A stretch of 64,000 bases of DNA from Zopfochytrium polystomum (Eukaryota; Chytridiomycota; Chytridiomycetes; Chytridiales; Chytridiaceae). Shown piece after piece: positions 43,934-55,622 of the stretch. The translations under genes and the position numbers were made by a program. The stretch's first letter is position 1; each line of letters opens with the position of its first letter. The stretch spans positions 1 through 64,000 of the forward strand of contig JAIVFJ010000194.1 in assembly GCA_025765615.1 (NCBI GenBank). Reading direction: 5' to 3'. The notes below the pieces were generated by a model, which was not told where the DNA came from, made no database searches, and saw nothing but the letters and a program-made list of their open reading frames with translations.

Positions 43934-43964
<31 letters not shown>

Positions 43965-45511
43965 CTCAGCGACCTGATCGTCGCCGCCGCCGACGTGACC
44001 GTCGCAGAGTCGGCGCGGCTGGGCGCCGGCAGCTTCGGCGACGTGTTCAAGGGCGTGTACCAGAAGCACGTGCCGGTCGCCGTCAAGCGGCTCAAGGTCG
44101 CGGCCGCGGCCGGCACACCCGACGCCGCGCTGGACGGCAACGCACGCAACGAGCTGCTCGCGGAGGCTCGCATCGTCAGGGAGTGCCGCGCACGCGGCGT
44201 GCCGTCGCCGTTCATCATTGGGTTCTACGGCATCCTCGTCGAGAACGACGGACCCGCCGGCGGCGACTCCACCAGCAGCAGCGGCAGCAGCAACAGCGGC
44301 AGCGGCAGCAGCAGCGGCAGGAAGTCTGTGGCATCGACGGTCTTTTCTACGGCGTCGCGGTACTCGCTCGTGATGGAGGTTTGGGTGGCTCCTTCCTCAT
44401 CCATCCATCTTTCCCTGACTTGACCACCTCCCCGATCAAACCTCCAGTACGCCTCCCTCGGCTCCCTCTTCGACTACTACCGCAAGACCAGCGCCGACAC
44501 GGTCCCGATCGGCAGGCGACTGTCGCTGCTGCACCAGGTGTCGATGGGCATGGCGTTTCTGCACAACCTCGGCATCCTGCACCACGACCTCAAGAGCATG
44601 AACGTGCTTCTCACGCGCTCGTCGTCGTTTTCCTCGTCGGCCGGCATCCACGACGCCGGCGGCGACATCATCGCGAAAATCTCCGACTTTGGCTTAAGCA
44701 AGCTCAAGAACGAGATTCGCTCGCGGAGCACGTTTTCGTCGGTGGGCGGGACGCCGTTCTGGATGGCGCCTGAGTTGGCATCGGTCTTTCAGCACAAGAA
44801 AAAGGTTGGGTTGGTTCGGGGGAGCTGTTTTCGGGGGGCTGGGTTAGTGGAGAAAGTGCGGGAAGGCTGGGCGTGTTTGCACCTTTTGAGAGATTGCTCT
44901 ATCTTTCCATCTTTCTAATGTTCCCAAACCTTAAACCCCTTCACGTCAGGTCTCGAAATCCAACGACGTCTTCTCCTTTGCGGTCCTGCTGACCGAGGTG
45001 GTGAGCTGGGTGGGCGTGTTTGGGATGCCGATCGGCGGGGTCGACGCGTCGGGGTTCCCGCGGGCGTCCGCGGACCCGGAGATGCGGCGCGAGATCGTGG
45101 ACCACCTGGACGCCGAGGTGTTTCCGCGGTTCGCGTGCGGCGCGCGGGTCGGCGACCTGTTCCGGCGGTGCTGGAGCCTCGACATGGACGCGCGGCCGCC
45201 GTTCGCGGTTGTCGCGGAGGAGCTGGGGGCTATCGCGGCCGACGAGGACGCCGCTGCCGCAGCGGGGGCGCGGGGGACTCAGGACGGTGCGGAGGCGTCG
45301 CTGGTTCTGCCGCACGCTCGGTCGCCGGAGCCTCCGGCTGCGGCGGCGCTGTCGCGGGTGATGTCGCCGGCGCCGACGGCGGCCGGGTTCACGGTGGGCG
45401 GCGCGAGCGCGTACGGGAGCATGTACCCTGCGACGGGGGCGGCGCTCGCGAGCATGGCGTACTACGGCGACGACTACCAGCTCACGATGGCGCCCGAGGA
45501 CGCTTCCGCCT

Positions 45512-45548
<37 letters not shown>

Positions 45549-47712
45549 TGCTGCTGCTGCCGCCGCGGCTGCGGCGTCGGCGGCTCCGCCAGTCCCGCCA
45601 AAGCGGCAGGCGTCGACGATGGCGGCGGCGGACCCAATCATGGAGCGGCTGACGGAGCTGGCGTCCGGCGGCGACGGGCGCGCGCAGTACCTGCTTGCGC
45701 TGCGGCACCAGTTTGGCGCGGGGACTTCTGCGAACGCGGGGCTCGCGGCGGTGTGGATCCGCGCGGCGAGCAAGGGGGACCGCCGGCGCGGGCGAGGGCA
45801 GGGGCGCGGGCGGCAGACGGCGGCGGGGGCCGCCGCGGTGCGGCGGTGGGCGCGGCTGCACATGGCCGCGATGGTCGCGGCGGGCGTCGGCGTGTCGTCA
45901 TTGTCGACGGCGTCGTCGGCAGCGTCCTCTGATGGTCAGGACCGTCGCCGGGTGGTGTGGGCCGCAGGCGACGGCGACGGGGGTGAGGATGGGGACGTGC
46001 GAGGCGCCTTCGAGGACGACGAAGGTAAAGACGACGACGACGACGACGACGACAGCGCGGTCGCGGCGGCGGGGCTGGCGGGGTTGGCGGCGGCGGACCC
46101 GGACGCGGACGCGGTGGTTGCGGCGGCGGTGTCGTGGGTGTGCGCGCTGGGGGCGGCGGGCAGCGCGGCGGCGCAGTACCTTGCGGGGCGGTTCTGCGAG
46201 GCCGGGCGCGGGCCGAGCGGCGGCGGCGGCGGCGACGGCGACGGCGACGACGACACGCGGGCGTGCACGTGGTACGAGCGGGCGGCGCAGCAGGGGATGG
46301 TCGCGGCGCAGGTACGGCTGGGGCGGCTGTACCTTGGCGGGCGAGGCGGAGCGGGCCGCGACCCGGTGCGTGCGCGCGAGTTGTTCGAGCGTGCGGCGGA
46401 GCGCGGCAGCGCGGCGGCGCAGCACCGGTTGGGGCTGCTGCACTTCCTCGGCGACGGCGCCGTGGTCCCGCGGGACGCGGAGCAGGCACTGCGGTGGCTG
46501 CAAAAGGCGGCGGACGGCGGGCACGCGCACGCGCAGTATACGATGGGGCTGATCTGCTACCAGGGGCACCGGGACGGGGGCGGCGGGAGCGCGGTGGTTG
46601 TACCGCAGGACCACGCGGCGGCGGCGGCTTGGCTGCAGGCGTCGAGCGATCGCGGGTTTGCGCCGGCGCAGTACCTGCTGGGGCTGATGCACTACAACGG
46701 CGAGGGCGGGCTCGCGCAGGACAGCGACGAGGCGTGCGCGCTGTACGAGCGGGCGGCGGAGCAAGGGTTTGCGGCGGCGCAGGCGGAGCTGGGGCGGCTG
46801 CTGCTTAGCGGGGCGTCGGCGGCGCGCGGGCGGGATCCTGCGGCGGCGGCGCGGTGGCTGCAGCGCGCGGCGGCGCAGGGGAACGCGGTGGCGCAGTTCA
46901 AGCTAGGGCAGATGTGCGCGCGCGGCGGCGACGGCGGTGTCGAGAAGGACGTTGCTGCGGCGGCCGGGTGGTACGGGCGCGCGGCGGCGCAGGGGTACGC
47001 GGCGGCGCAGGTCGAGCTGGCGCACTGGCACTACAAGGGCAAGGAGGGGGTGGTGCCACGGGACGTGGCGGCGGCGGCGGCGCTGTACCGGCGGGCGGCG
47101 GAGCAAGGGCACCCGGTGGCGCAGGGGCAGCTGGGGCTGATGTACCTGTCCGGGGAGGGCGTTCCGCGGAGCACGGCCGAGGCGGTGGCGTGGCTGCGGC
47201 GGGCGGCGGACGCGGGCGACTCGAACGCGCAGTGCAACCTCGGCGTGCTGTATCACCGGGGGCAGCAGCATGCGGTGGGCGGCGGGGTCGAGATCCCCCG
47301 GGATGACGCCGAGGCGATGCGGTGGTTCGTCCAGTCGACTGCGCAGGGCAACGCGAGCGCGCAGTACTGGCTGGGGCGCATGTACCTGACTGGCGACGGC
47401 GTGGCGGCGCGCGACTACGAGCAGGCGCTGCGGTGGTTGCAGATGTCGGCGGAGCAAGGGCACGCGGCGGCGCAGTACCAGCTGGGGATGGTGTACCTGG
47501 AAGGGCGCGGCACCGAGCGCGACTACGGGCGTGCGGCGGAGTGGTTCCGCCGGTCGGCGGAGCAAGGGTTCAGCGACGGGCAGTACGGGCTCGGCGTGCT
47601 GTACCGCGAGGGCGCCGGCGTCCCCAAGGACCTCAGCGAAGCGCGCCGCTGGCTGGGCCTCGCGGCGGCGCAGGGCCACGAGTTTGCGGCGTCGGAGGTG
47701 AAGGCATTGTGA
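43875..47712 (+). CDS. protein kinase (TKL-like) fused to about 14 Sel1 repeats
   Basis: Exons 43875-44378, 44448-44804 and 44950-47712, 1207 residues. The kinase domain is complete: LGAGSFGDVFKG (49-60), VAVK Lys71, HHDLKSMN with Asp215 and Asn220, DFG 248-250, and FWMAPEL with Glu277; the pattern is tyrosine-kinase-like (TKL). A Ser/Gly insert lies between the N-lobe strands. After a poly-Ala linker (about residue 510-530), residues 534-1204 hold about 14 Sel1 repeats (AQYxLGxMYxxGxGVxxD, then WxxxAAxQG), usually protein-interaction solenoids. Kinase-Sel1 fusions are common in Mucoromycota, chytrids and amoebozoans and are thought to act in signalling, but the target here is unknown. No signal peptide, so probably cytosolic. 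Confidence 0.9.
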
Positions 47713-48036
47713 AAGCGCGCCGGGCGAGCACACACGCGCACACATATTATTCTCGCACATTATTCACTCACGAACATATACCAAGTCAAATACGGGATTT
47801 CTATGTTTTGTGAATTATAATTTTGTTGGAGCGAGTTTTGAGTTTTGGGGGTTGGGTACGAGCGAAGGCGCGCAAAGTGTGAGTGCTTGTTGCCGAGATC
47901 CACCCCAAGCGAGTTTTCTTTCGAGAGAGTGCACCCGTTGCGTGGCTGCGCCGCCACCCATCCCTTGCAAAAAAAAAAAAAACAAAGAAAAAGAAAGAAG
48001 AAAAAAAAAAAAAAAAAGGAAGAAGAGAGACAAACA

Positions 48037-48607
48037 ATGCCCGTCCCCGTCCCGGTCACCGCCGCCCACAGCAGCAACAACAACCCCACGTCCTCGTCCT
48101 CCGCGAACACCGTCGTCATCGACCCCTCCACCGGCCCCGACGCCCTCGCCGCCCTCCTCCTCGTTCCCCAACCCCCGGCGGCACTGGCCCTCCGCCACCT
48201 CCGCCTACACGACGTCCCCGCCGCCGCCGTCGTCGCCGCCCTCGCCCCGCCCCCCACCGCCGACGCCCCCACCACCGCCACCGCCGCTCCGCCGCTCCTC
48301 CCGTCCCTCGAAACCTTCCAGTGGCTCTCCCTCACCGCCCCGCCGCCCCGCCGCGGCCGCAACAACAGCACACAACGGCCGGCGTCCCCGCTCGCCGCCG
48401 TCGCGCTCCTCCTCCGCGCCGCCGTCGGCGCCGACGCCCCGGGATCCTCCCTGCGGCCCGTGCAAATACGCCAAGTGTCTCCCGTCGTGCCGACGGACGG
48501 CGCCAACGCCGGCAGGCTGAGCGAAATTCTGAAGGACCTGGCGGGGTACGTTCCGTACGGCTTTTTCGATTACGACGACGACGACGACGACAACGACAAC
48601 GACGGTA

Positions 48608-48640
<33 letters not shown>

Positions 48641-49284
48641 TGCTGGGCGGCGTGGAGAGCCTGTGGGTCGAGGCGATGAACGACTACCGCTACCTGTCGG
48701 ACGGGCGCGAGGTCGTGTACGCGGACGCGGTGGAGGCGGTGTGCGCGGGGGTCGCGGGGCTGCGGAGGGTGCGGATGGAGGTGATTCCGCAACACATGGT
48801 GAGGTTTTTTTTTTTTTTTGGTTTTTTTGGTTTTTTTTTTTTTTTTTTCTGTCGCGCTAACACTGACTCGTCAACCCGCCAGCTGCAGATCGTCGACGCG
48901 CTGTGCGCGATGCGGGCGCTCGAGGTCGCCGAGCTGATATTCGAGGACGACGACGAAAGCGACGACCCGGTCACGCCTGCGCGCGCGGTCGAGCTGCTGC
49001 GTGCGGCGGTCGCGCGGCCCGGCGCGGCGCCGGCGCTGCGGCACGTGCGCGTCGAGACGTACCCGCGGCGGCGCAGCGAGTATAGGACCGCGCGCGTGTT
49101 TGCCGTCGTCGAGGACGCCGACGGCGGCGTCGGCAGCGGGGGTCGCAGGCTAGTGGAGGCACCCGGGTCAGGGCAGATGCGGACGTACAGGGACGACCCG
49201 AAGCTGCGGGACCCGGAGCACGGCGACGACCCGTTGTCGTGGTTCGAGTCAACGCGGGGGGGGGCAGTCGTCGTGAGTGAGTGA
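48037..49284 (+). CDS. leucine-rich (F-box/LRR-like) protein of unknown function
   Basis: Two exons, 48037-48798 and 48883-49284, 387 residues. The intron holds T-rich tracts. The first exon carries VVIDPSTGPDALAALLL, ALALRHLRLHDVPAAAVV and SLETFQWLSL, irregular leucine-rich repeats without a classical F-box. Later repeats are GVESLWVEAMNDYRYLSDGR, GVAGLRRVRMEV, and in exon 2 LQIVDALCAMRALEVAELIF and ALRHVRVETYPRR. The end is EHGDDPLSWFEST. An Asp run and Gly run sit in the middle. A truncated pseudogene copy lies at 30390-30983. The gene starts 325 bp after the kinase-Sel1 stop, with A-rich tracts (47970-48017) before the ATG. Confidence 0.75.
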
Positions 49285-49523
49285 GGAAGTGGAAATACAA
49301 ACATGACGGGAAAGTGGAAATTGAGCTGTTGTTGGAGAAACCAAGTCCGTTTCTATGACGGTGGCGTTTGGCTTCACACATGTGCTAGGAAACTTCATTC
49401 TTCTGTTCCTTCGTCCGTTCAACCCGCCACCGTTTGAACAGAAGCAGTGTTCAACTTTTAATGTGATTGTTGATAGGTCATACCCTTCATCAGGAAGCAA
49501 CTTAATTTTCTCACGGACCAATT

Positions 49524-51427
49524 CTACAAATGAGATCGATGACTGTCGTCGTCCGGGACGAATATCTTGCCCGGATTCAAAATGTTGTTTGGGTCCAGCG
49601 TTTTCTTGATCTTTTTCATCAGTACCAACGCCGCCGGGTCTGCTTCCTGTTGAAAGCAAAACTTCCCAGTTAGCCCCCCCCCACAAAAAAAAAAAAAAAA
49701 AAAAAAAAAAACATTGGCCAGCTCGGAGACAAGCGAGGACATCAGTCACCTTTTGAAACAGAGCACGCTTGGACATGCCGATCCCATGCTCTCCCGAAAC
49801 AGTACCGTCCATCGACAGCGCAAGCTCGCCCAACCGATGCTTGATTCGCTCCGAGGCCGCGGCCTCCTCGGCGTCTCCGATCTTGACGAGCAGCATGCAG
49901 TGGAAATTGCCGTCTCCGGCGTGCGCGACCATCGGCCCGATTAGCCCTTCCTCCTGCAGCATCCTCTCCGTCGCCTCCATCGCGTCGCCGAGCCTCGACA
50001 CCGGCACGGCCACGTCGGTCGACAGCCGCGTCAACCGCGCCTCGTCGACGCGGACGGCGGCCGGCACCGACTCGTGCGCGCGCAGCAGGGGGCCGGCAAA
50101 GTAGACCTTTTTGCGCAGGGCAAACAGTCGGTCGGCCTCTTCCGCGGACTCCGCGACGCGCACCTTTTGCGCGCCGCCGCAGACGCCGTGGAAGGCGGCC
50201 ACCTGCTCGGCGACCCCCGAGTCCGAGACGACGACGCACTCGACGAGCAGGGTCGGGGAGAGGTCGAAGGGGAAGCCCGCGGCGGAAGAGGCTTCTTGCA
50301 GCGCGAGGGCGCGGAGGAAGTGCGCGTCGATGAGCTCGACGCGTTGGAAGGGGGTGCCGGTTAGGACCAGGCGGTGGACGGCGGTTGTTGCGGCGCGGAG
50401 GGTCGCGAATTGGGCGAGGGCGACCGTGCGGTGGGTCGGGATGCGGCGGAGGCGGAGGGTGGCTTGCGTGATGACGCCAAGGGTGCCTTCCTGTTGTGTG
50501 CGGGCGCCGGGCGCCGGCAAAGCGGTCAGTCTTCAGCTGTTCCGATTGAAGTTGACGGCTTACCGATCCAATGAAGAGTCGTGTGAGGTCGTAGCCCGCG
50601 CTCGACTTGACCGCTCGGCGCCTCGTTTGAATGACGGTCCCGTCCGCCAAAGCCACGCGAAGGCTAAGGACGTTGTCCTTCATTGTTCCATACCTTAACA
50701 TGGCATAACGTAATGGGCGATCAGATCGAGCGTGATGAGAAACAGCGGCCATATGCACCACAAACCTGAACGCCAAGGTTCCCGAGCAGTTTGTTCCACA
50801 CATACCGCCGATACAGGCAGCCGCGCCGGGGTCCGGCGGGAAGAGCAGACCGTCGGCCTCGAGCACCTCGCGGAGATGGATCCAGTTGATGCCCGGCTGA
50901 ACCACCGCATCCTTCAGAGCAAAATAACCATTGTAAGGATCAACCGACCGGAATAGCGTCTCACCATATCATCCTTGTGGATCGCAACGATGCTGTCCAT
51001 CCCGCTCACGTCGAGGATGATCCCGCCAGCGTCCGTCGGGACGATCTGTGCCTCGATCGAAGTCGCACCCGCCATCGGAATGACCGGCACCTTGTGCCTT
51101 TGCAAGACAGGCGTCAATATGCAGCCACCCGCAGCACGGTACGGTGATCAAAAACGTGAAGGCTTACTTGTTACAGATGGCGAGCACTGCCGCGATCTCG
51201 TCCTCCGAGCTGACGGCGACGACCGCATCGGGAGCGCGCGGACCCCTGTAGCCGGACAGATCGCCCGACCGCTTGTCGAGGAGAGCGGCGGACGTCGTGA
51301 CGGAGGACGGCGTGGCGGACTTGTTGTTGTTGTTGTTGTTGTTGTTGGCGGCAGTGATCGCTGCGGCGATGTCTGCGATGCAGGCGGCGACGACGCCGGC
51401 GGGGGGGCGAGCGAACGTCCGGATCAT
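49524..51427 (-). CDS. DLD1: D-lactate dehydrogenase (cytochrome), FAD-linked
   Basis: Exons 51427-51168, 51097-50965, 50911-50766, 50693-50564, 50490-49750 and 49646-49524 sum to 1533 nt (510 residues), all in phase. The FAD-binding PCMH fold is clear: HKVPVIPMAGATSIEAQ, VVQPGINWIHLREVLEADGL, GAAACIGGMCGTNCSGTLA, RRAVKSSAGYDLTRLFIGS, EGTLGVITQATLRLRR. The C-terminal oxidase domain gives VAHAGDGNFHCMLL, GTVSGEHGIGMSK and KTLDPNNILNPGK. The family oxidises D-lactate to pyruvate in mitochondria with electrons to cytochrome c. The ATG at 51427 gives a short N-terminus with no obvious targeting peptide; an extra 5' exon may be missing. Symbol given by family resemblance. An A27 tract lies in the last intron. 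Confidence 0.9.
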
Positions 51428-51701
51428 GTTCACGCGGGGTGCTTCCGAGGTTCCCGAATGATTGATTGATCGGAGAGCCGAAGCTTTGGTGGTGGTGCCA
51501 CCGCCCGAAGCTCCGAATCCCGCACTTCCCGCCAAGGGTTTACATCGGACATTCGGAGCTCACGAAGCGAAAAACTGCAGTCTCGACATACAGTAATACA
51601 TTACCTACGCTCGAAAGCAGCAGCGACTACTCTTCTGGCCGCTCGCGTGTGTGTCCTCTCCCCACACTGGTCGGACTACTAACCCCTGCTTCAACAATTC
51701 C

Positions 51702-53341
51702 TCACTTCCCCTTCCCACCCCTCGCGGCCCCACCACTCGCCGGCTTCGCTGCCACAGCAGCTGCGGACTTTTTCGAAGCGGCCGGACGCTGTTGCTTCCC
51801 ACCGTTTTCGCCGCCATTCCCGCCTCCGACCTTTGTCGCCGGCGCCTTGCTGGTGGTCACGGCAGACTTGCTGCTACCGCCGATTTCACCGCCAGCCTCG
51901 CCGCCGCCGCCACCGCGCTTGGGGACGTCTTGCCTTTTCCCTTTCGATCGAGCAGCGACGGCCTTGGACGAAGAGGACGACGGGGCCGGCCTGGCGCAGG
52001 CGGCGCGGCGGCCGCCGCCGCCGCCCCTGCCTGCGCGACGGAAGAGCGCGCGGGTGGCGGCGCGGAATTGAAAGCCTGCCCTGGAGCACGCGCCGCCGAT
52101 TTCGAGGGGGTGGTACGGCTCGGCGCCTTCGACGGTTTCTTGATGGTTTACTTTCTCGGCTGTTTCCAGGCGGAAGGGCGGGGGTGAGCCAATGAGGCGA
52201 TGAACAGACTGTGACGCTTACAAATACCCCAGTCGATGAGTTCCACCTTGGGAACGACTCCCTGTGGTATTGACGAAGGGGGAGGGGGCGAGGGGGATTT
52301 CGAAATGAGCCCTATTGTATTTAGCTACTCTCCAAAACTCAACTGGTTTATCGCGGGGGCTGGCGTGGACTCGAATATTCGCTGGAACAGTGTCATAGTG
52401 GACGTATCCAGCGTCTCTCTGCTGCTTCGCCATTGGACCGTAAATCGCGTCGCTGAGCTTGACCTTGTTGCGGTGGTCGGCGGGGTTCTCGCCCTTCAAA
52501 AGGTACTTTGACCTTGCCTCGGGGCTCTTCTGCTGGGTCTTGAGCCAGTCCGCCAGCCCCGTTGTGCCGACCTTTTTTTGTACCATTTTGTTTCCCTCGG
52601 CCGAAATGAGCTGGCCGGCTGGGAAAGTTTCGGAGTTCAATTTTGACCGAGAAGAAAATTCGCAGTGGAATGGCCGATCAATAGGAGGGGTAATGTTACC
52701 TGCTTTTGTTGCTTCCACTTCGCCCCTCCCGATTTCGAAAGAAGGCAGCGCCTCCTTGTATATGACATCGGCGGATCCATGTTTTGCGTTGTAGACGGTC
52801 GAGCGCGAGCCTTGTTCGCCAACCTCCTTGCCAACCTGACGGGTGGAAACGTGATCACGTTTTTTTTCTCCAACTATAAAGAGGGTTGTGCCTTACCTCG
52901 ACTGACACACCGCCAACGGTCACTGTCGTTCCAGTCTGTGCAGAGTAATGGAGTTGAGTTTGGCGATGGAGATTGGCTGAAGGAGAAGAAGAAACAGAAG
53001 AAAAGGAGGTGATAAGAGAAGGAGGGCGGAAAAGAAGGAGAAGCCGAGTGGGAGAAGCCGAGCGGGCGAAGGGTGAAGTGCGGCCAGCCATCTTTTTTCA
53101 CCTTTGATCTGCTGCTGCTGCTTCCGCCGGCAGCGAGGGCAAACGGCCCAGTGGTTACAATTTGGGGAGAGAGAGCGACAAAGACGGCTGCCAAAAGGAG
53201 CAGGTCGCAAATTGCGGCGGCGGCAGCGGAGGAAGGGCGGTGGATCCTGCCGGTGGGACGACGGCGACGGTGCTTTTGGTGCTGCTGGAGGCGTGGAGCG
53301 GTTACTGCTGCTCCAACGAGGAGAGCTTTGGGCGGAGGCAT
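51702..53341 (-). CDS. ER/secreted or type II membrane kinase-like protein lacking a normal C-lobe
   Basis: Exons 53341-53102, 52935-52897, 52835-52700, 52618-52344, 52261-52222 and 52159-51702 sum to 1188 nt (395 residues), all phases agreeing. Residues 42-70 are a hydrophobic signal or anchor (AAAICDLLLLAAVFVALSP) after a basic start. Kinase signatures follow: glycine loop VGEQGSRSTVYNAKHG (99-113), Lys120 in DVIYKEAL, hinge-like VGTTGLADWLK, catalytic loop HYDTVPAN with Asp214 and Asn219, and LIDWG with Asp240 in place of DFG. After that a normal kinase has about 100 more residues of helical C-lobe; here the last 152 are Gly/Lys/Ala/Arg-rich with only a possible PYHPLE activation-segment remnant. 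Catalytic residues are present, so it may be active or bind nucleotide. Substrate unknown. Confidence 0.65.
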
Positions 53342-53370
53342 TTTTTTTTTTATCAATTAATTATTGGTTT

Positions 53371-53388
53371 TCCGCTTCTTCTTCTTCT

Positions 53389-53417
<29 letters not shown>
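53371..53417 (+). repeat. (CTT)n microsatellite
   Basis: About 14 CTT units 30 bp upstream of the kinase-like gene's ATG (53341, minus strand), so GAA repeats in its 5' UTR or promoter. Confidence 0.95.
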
Positions 53418-53419
<2 letters not shown>

Positions 53420-53655
53420 ATCTTCGTTGGCCAGCCCAGCCCCGCTTGCGTGTGCTCGCTTTTGTTTCACAGTTGGTCATTTATTGATGTTTGTGTCAAT
53501 ACGTAAGTGAAGAAAGCACACAAAGTTACGCAGTGCCGAGGCGGGGCGGGGACGAGCGGACGGAAAAGGAAAATGGCTGCGCGAAAACTCCAAACACGTT
53601 TTTTGTGGTATTCGAGAAAGGGGAGAAAAACAAATACAGGACACAGACAGACACA

Positions 53656-53660
53656 GAAGA

Positions 53661-53707
<47 letters not shown>

Positions 53708-53759
53708 GCCTCCCAGAAACAGGAATGGCGGAGCACCCGTTCAAGGGTGTCTGCCTTTG

Positions 53760-53814
<55 letters not shown>

Positions 53815-53855
53815 CTCTTTCTCTCTCTCTCGCTTTCTCTCGCTCTCCTTCTGTC
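53656..53855. repeat. GA tract followed by CT tract (inverted microsatellites)
   Basis: GA 53656-53704 and CT 53757-53855 are complementary, separated by about 50 bp of unique sequence, and could fold into a hairpin. This repeats the arrangement seen at 40711-41225 with opposite order. Confidence 0.9.
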
Positions 53856-53859
53856 TCTT

Positions 53860-54860
53860 CGTTTCTCGACCATTCAAGGCGAATATTTCAGGGTGCAGGA
53901 AGCATGATCAGCAATGCAGATCGACACTCTCGTTCCCACCCTCGCTTCCATCATTTTCCCCCGGCTGATAATGCAAACACACACCTTTTCCCACACGCAG
54001 TCTCGTCCTGCTTGCAGTGGAACAGATACTGTGCGGCAACAGCAACTCCGGACTGCAGGATCCAGAGGAGGCAGTGCCTCTTCACCCAAGGCGGCTTCTG
54101 CGGTCGTGAGCTTGCGGCAAGTTCAATATTCCAAAATTCACTCCCTCTCTCGTTCAGCCCTCCCCAATTGACATCGACAAGCAAAAACACTCACAAATAC
54201 ACAGGCCGCACCTTCTTCCTGGACTTTGCGCAGGAGAACGACTTTGCAATCACCGAGGCGGAGAACATCCTCTGGACACATGCAAGGCTTTGCTCAAGAG
54301 CGCGTCGACGTCCACACTGAGCACGCCAAAATCTTCCTCCCTCTGTTCGATTGGACCTCTTCGCTTGCCTTTAACTCCCGGCTCAATAAACAGACAAACA
54401 GAAATTCAGAGAAGAATATGGAATCCGTTTGCAATGTGTGTATGTATGCTCAAGACCGGAATGGAGACACCCTGCCAGGCGATGCAGCCCTCTTTACCAG
54501 GTTTGAGTTTTTCTCCGTCATCTTGAAGATAGTTACTTCAAATTTCGGATTGAACGAGCAAACAGTGGCCCCAGCACGAAGAGAAGACAAAATCGCCAAA
54601 AGCTGGCAGCAAGCCACTGGTCAGATTTATGCGTCTGATGGCCGAGGAGGAGGAAAGATGATTTACACCCTTTCGCCCATGTCGCCTTCCTCACCGCGCA
54701 CCCTCAAACCTGCCATGCCATGCTCCCGTCAGAATGCGCCAACGCGAACCGTGGCGCCCGGCCCGCCCGGCTCGCCACAGCTTCTGCTGCTGCAGAATCT
54801 CCGTCGTTACTTTCCAACGCCTTGCTTCGGCCCAACGACAGGGACTGGGAGCTGGGAAGA

Positions 54861-54894
<34 letters not shown>

Positions 54895-55620
54895 TCTCGG
54901 CTCCCGAGGAGGTGGCGTTTCAGCATTTCACGTCATTTTTTTGTTTTTTAAATGTTTTAAAACATTCATAACCAGAGCAGGAAAGGAAGTGAACGGGTAT
55001 TGCCAGACGGGTGAAGAGAGGCTGGCTGAGACTTCCGAACGCCGAGACAGCACAACACAACAACACAAGGCAGCCCGGGATGGATGCCGGCCGCGTGAGC
55101 GATTGCGGGGCTCGATTGCGGACGATTGCGTCATGGCCGCCCTTCAATTGCCCCCCTTATCGCGAACACGAATGGCCGGTGCATGAATAAAGAGCGAGGG
55201 AGGAAAGGAGAGAAGAAAACTTCTGTTTTAGGCCCAAAAGAAGAAGAATAAGAAAACAAAGAAGAAGAAGAAGAAGAAGAAAGCATCATGGCGCTGATGA
55301 TGGATGACACCCCCCAGTGCGGGGGCCTTCTCCAATGTTGAAAGACGCGCCTGCTGGCCCGTGAATGCGCATACAGGGGCCGGCGGTGGCCGGAATCGGA
55401 AAGATAGGGCAAGCCGCACGCCGCAAAAGGAAATCCCTGAATTCCGGAAATTTCAGGACTGTCTGCTTGTCTGCTCTTTTGTGTATTGGTGAAGGCTGTT
55501 GATGAGGGTTGGTGGCACGACTCGAGCAGGGAGAGAGAGCATCGAACAAAACAACAACAACAACAACAACAACAAAAAAAAAAAAAAAGGAAAGAAAAAA
55601 AAGTATTAACCAGAAACGAG
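53860..55620. other. intergenic; weak coding-like pieces
   Basis: Plus-strand frames around 54030-54110 (a Cys-rich stretch) and 54205-54300 (TFFLDFAQENDFAITEAENI) look slightly coding but do not join into a supported gene. T22 (54871-54892), GAA repeats (55260-55282) and ACA/A tracts (55548-55590) occupy the rest, the last just before the ATG of the protease fusion. Confidence 0.35.
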
Positions 55621-55622
55621 CG

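Noticed and set aside
44941..47760. Long open frames on the minus strand across the Sel1 region
   Set aside because: High GC and periodic codons keep all frames open; the plus strand encodes clear Sel1 repeats.
53860..54900. A spliced gene built from TFFLDFAQENDFAITEAENI and neighbouring pieces
   Set aside because: No set of donor and acceptor sites gave a consistent frame; left as weak coding-like sequence.
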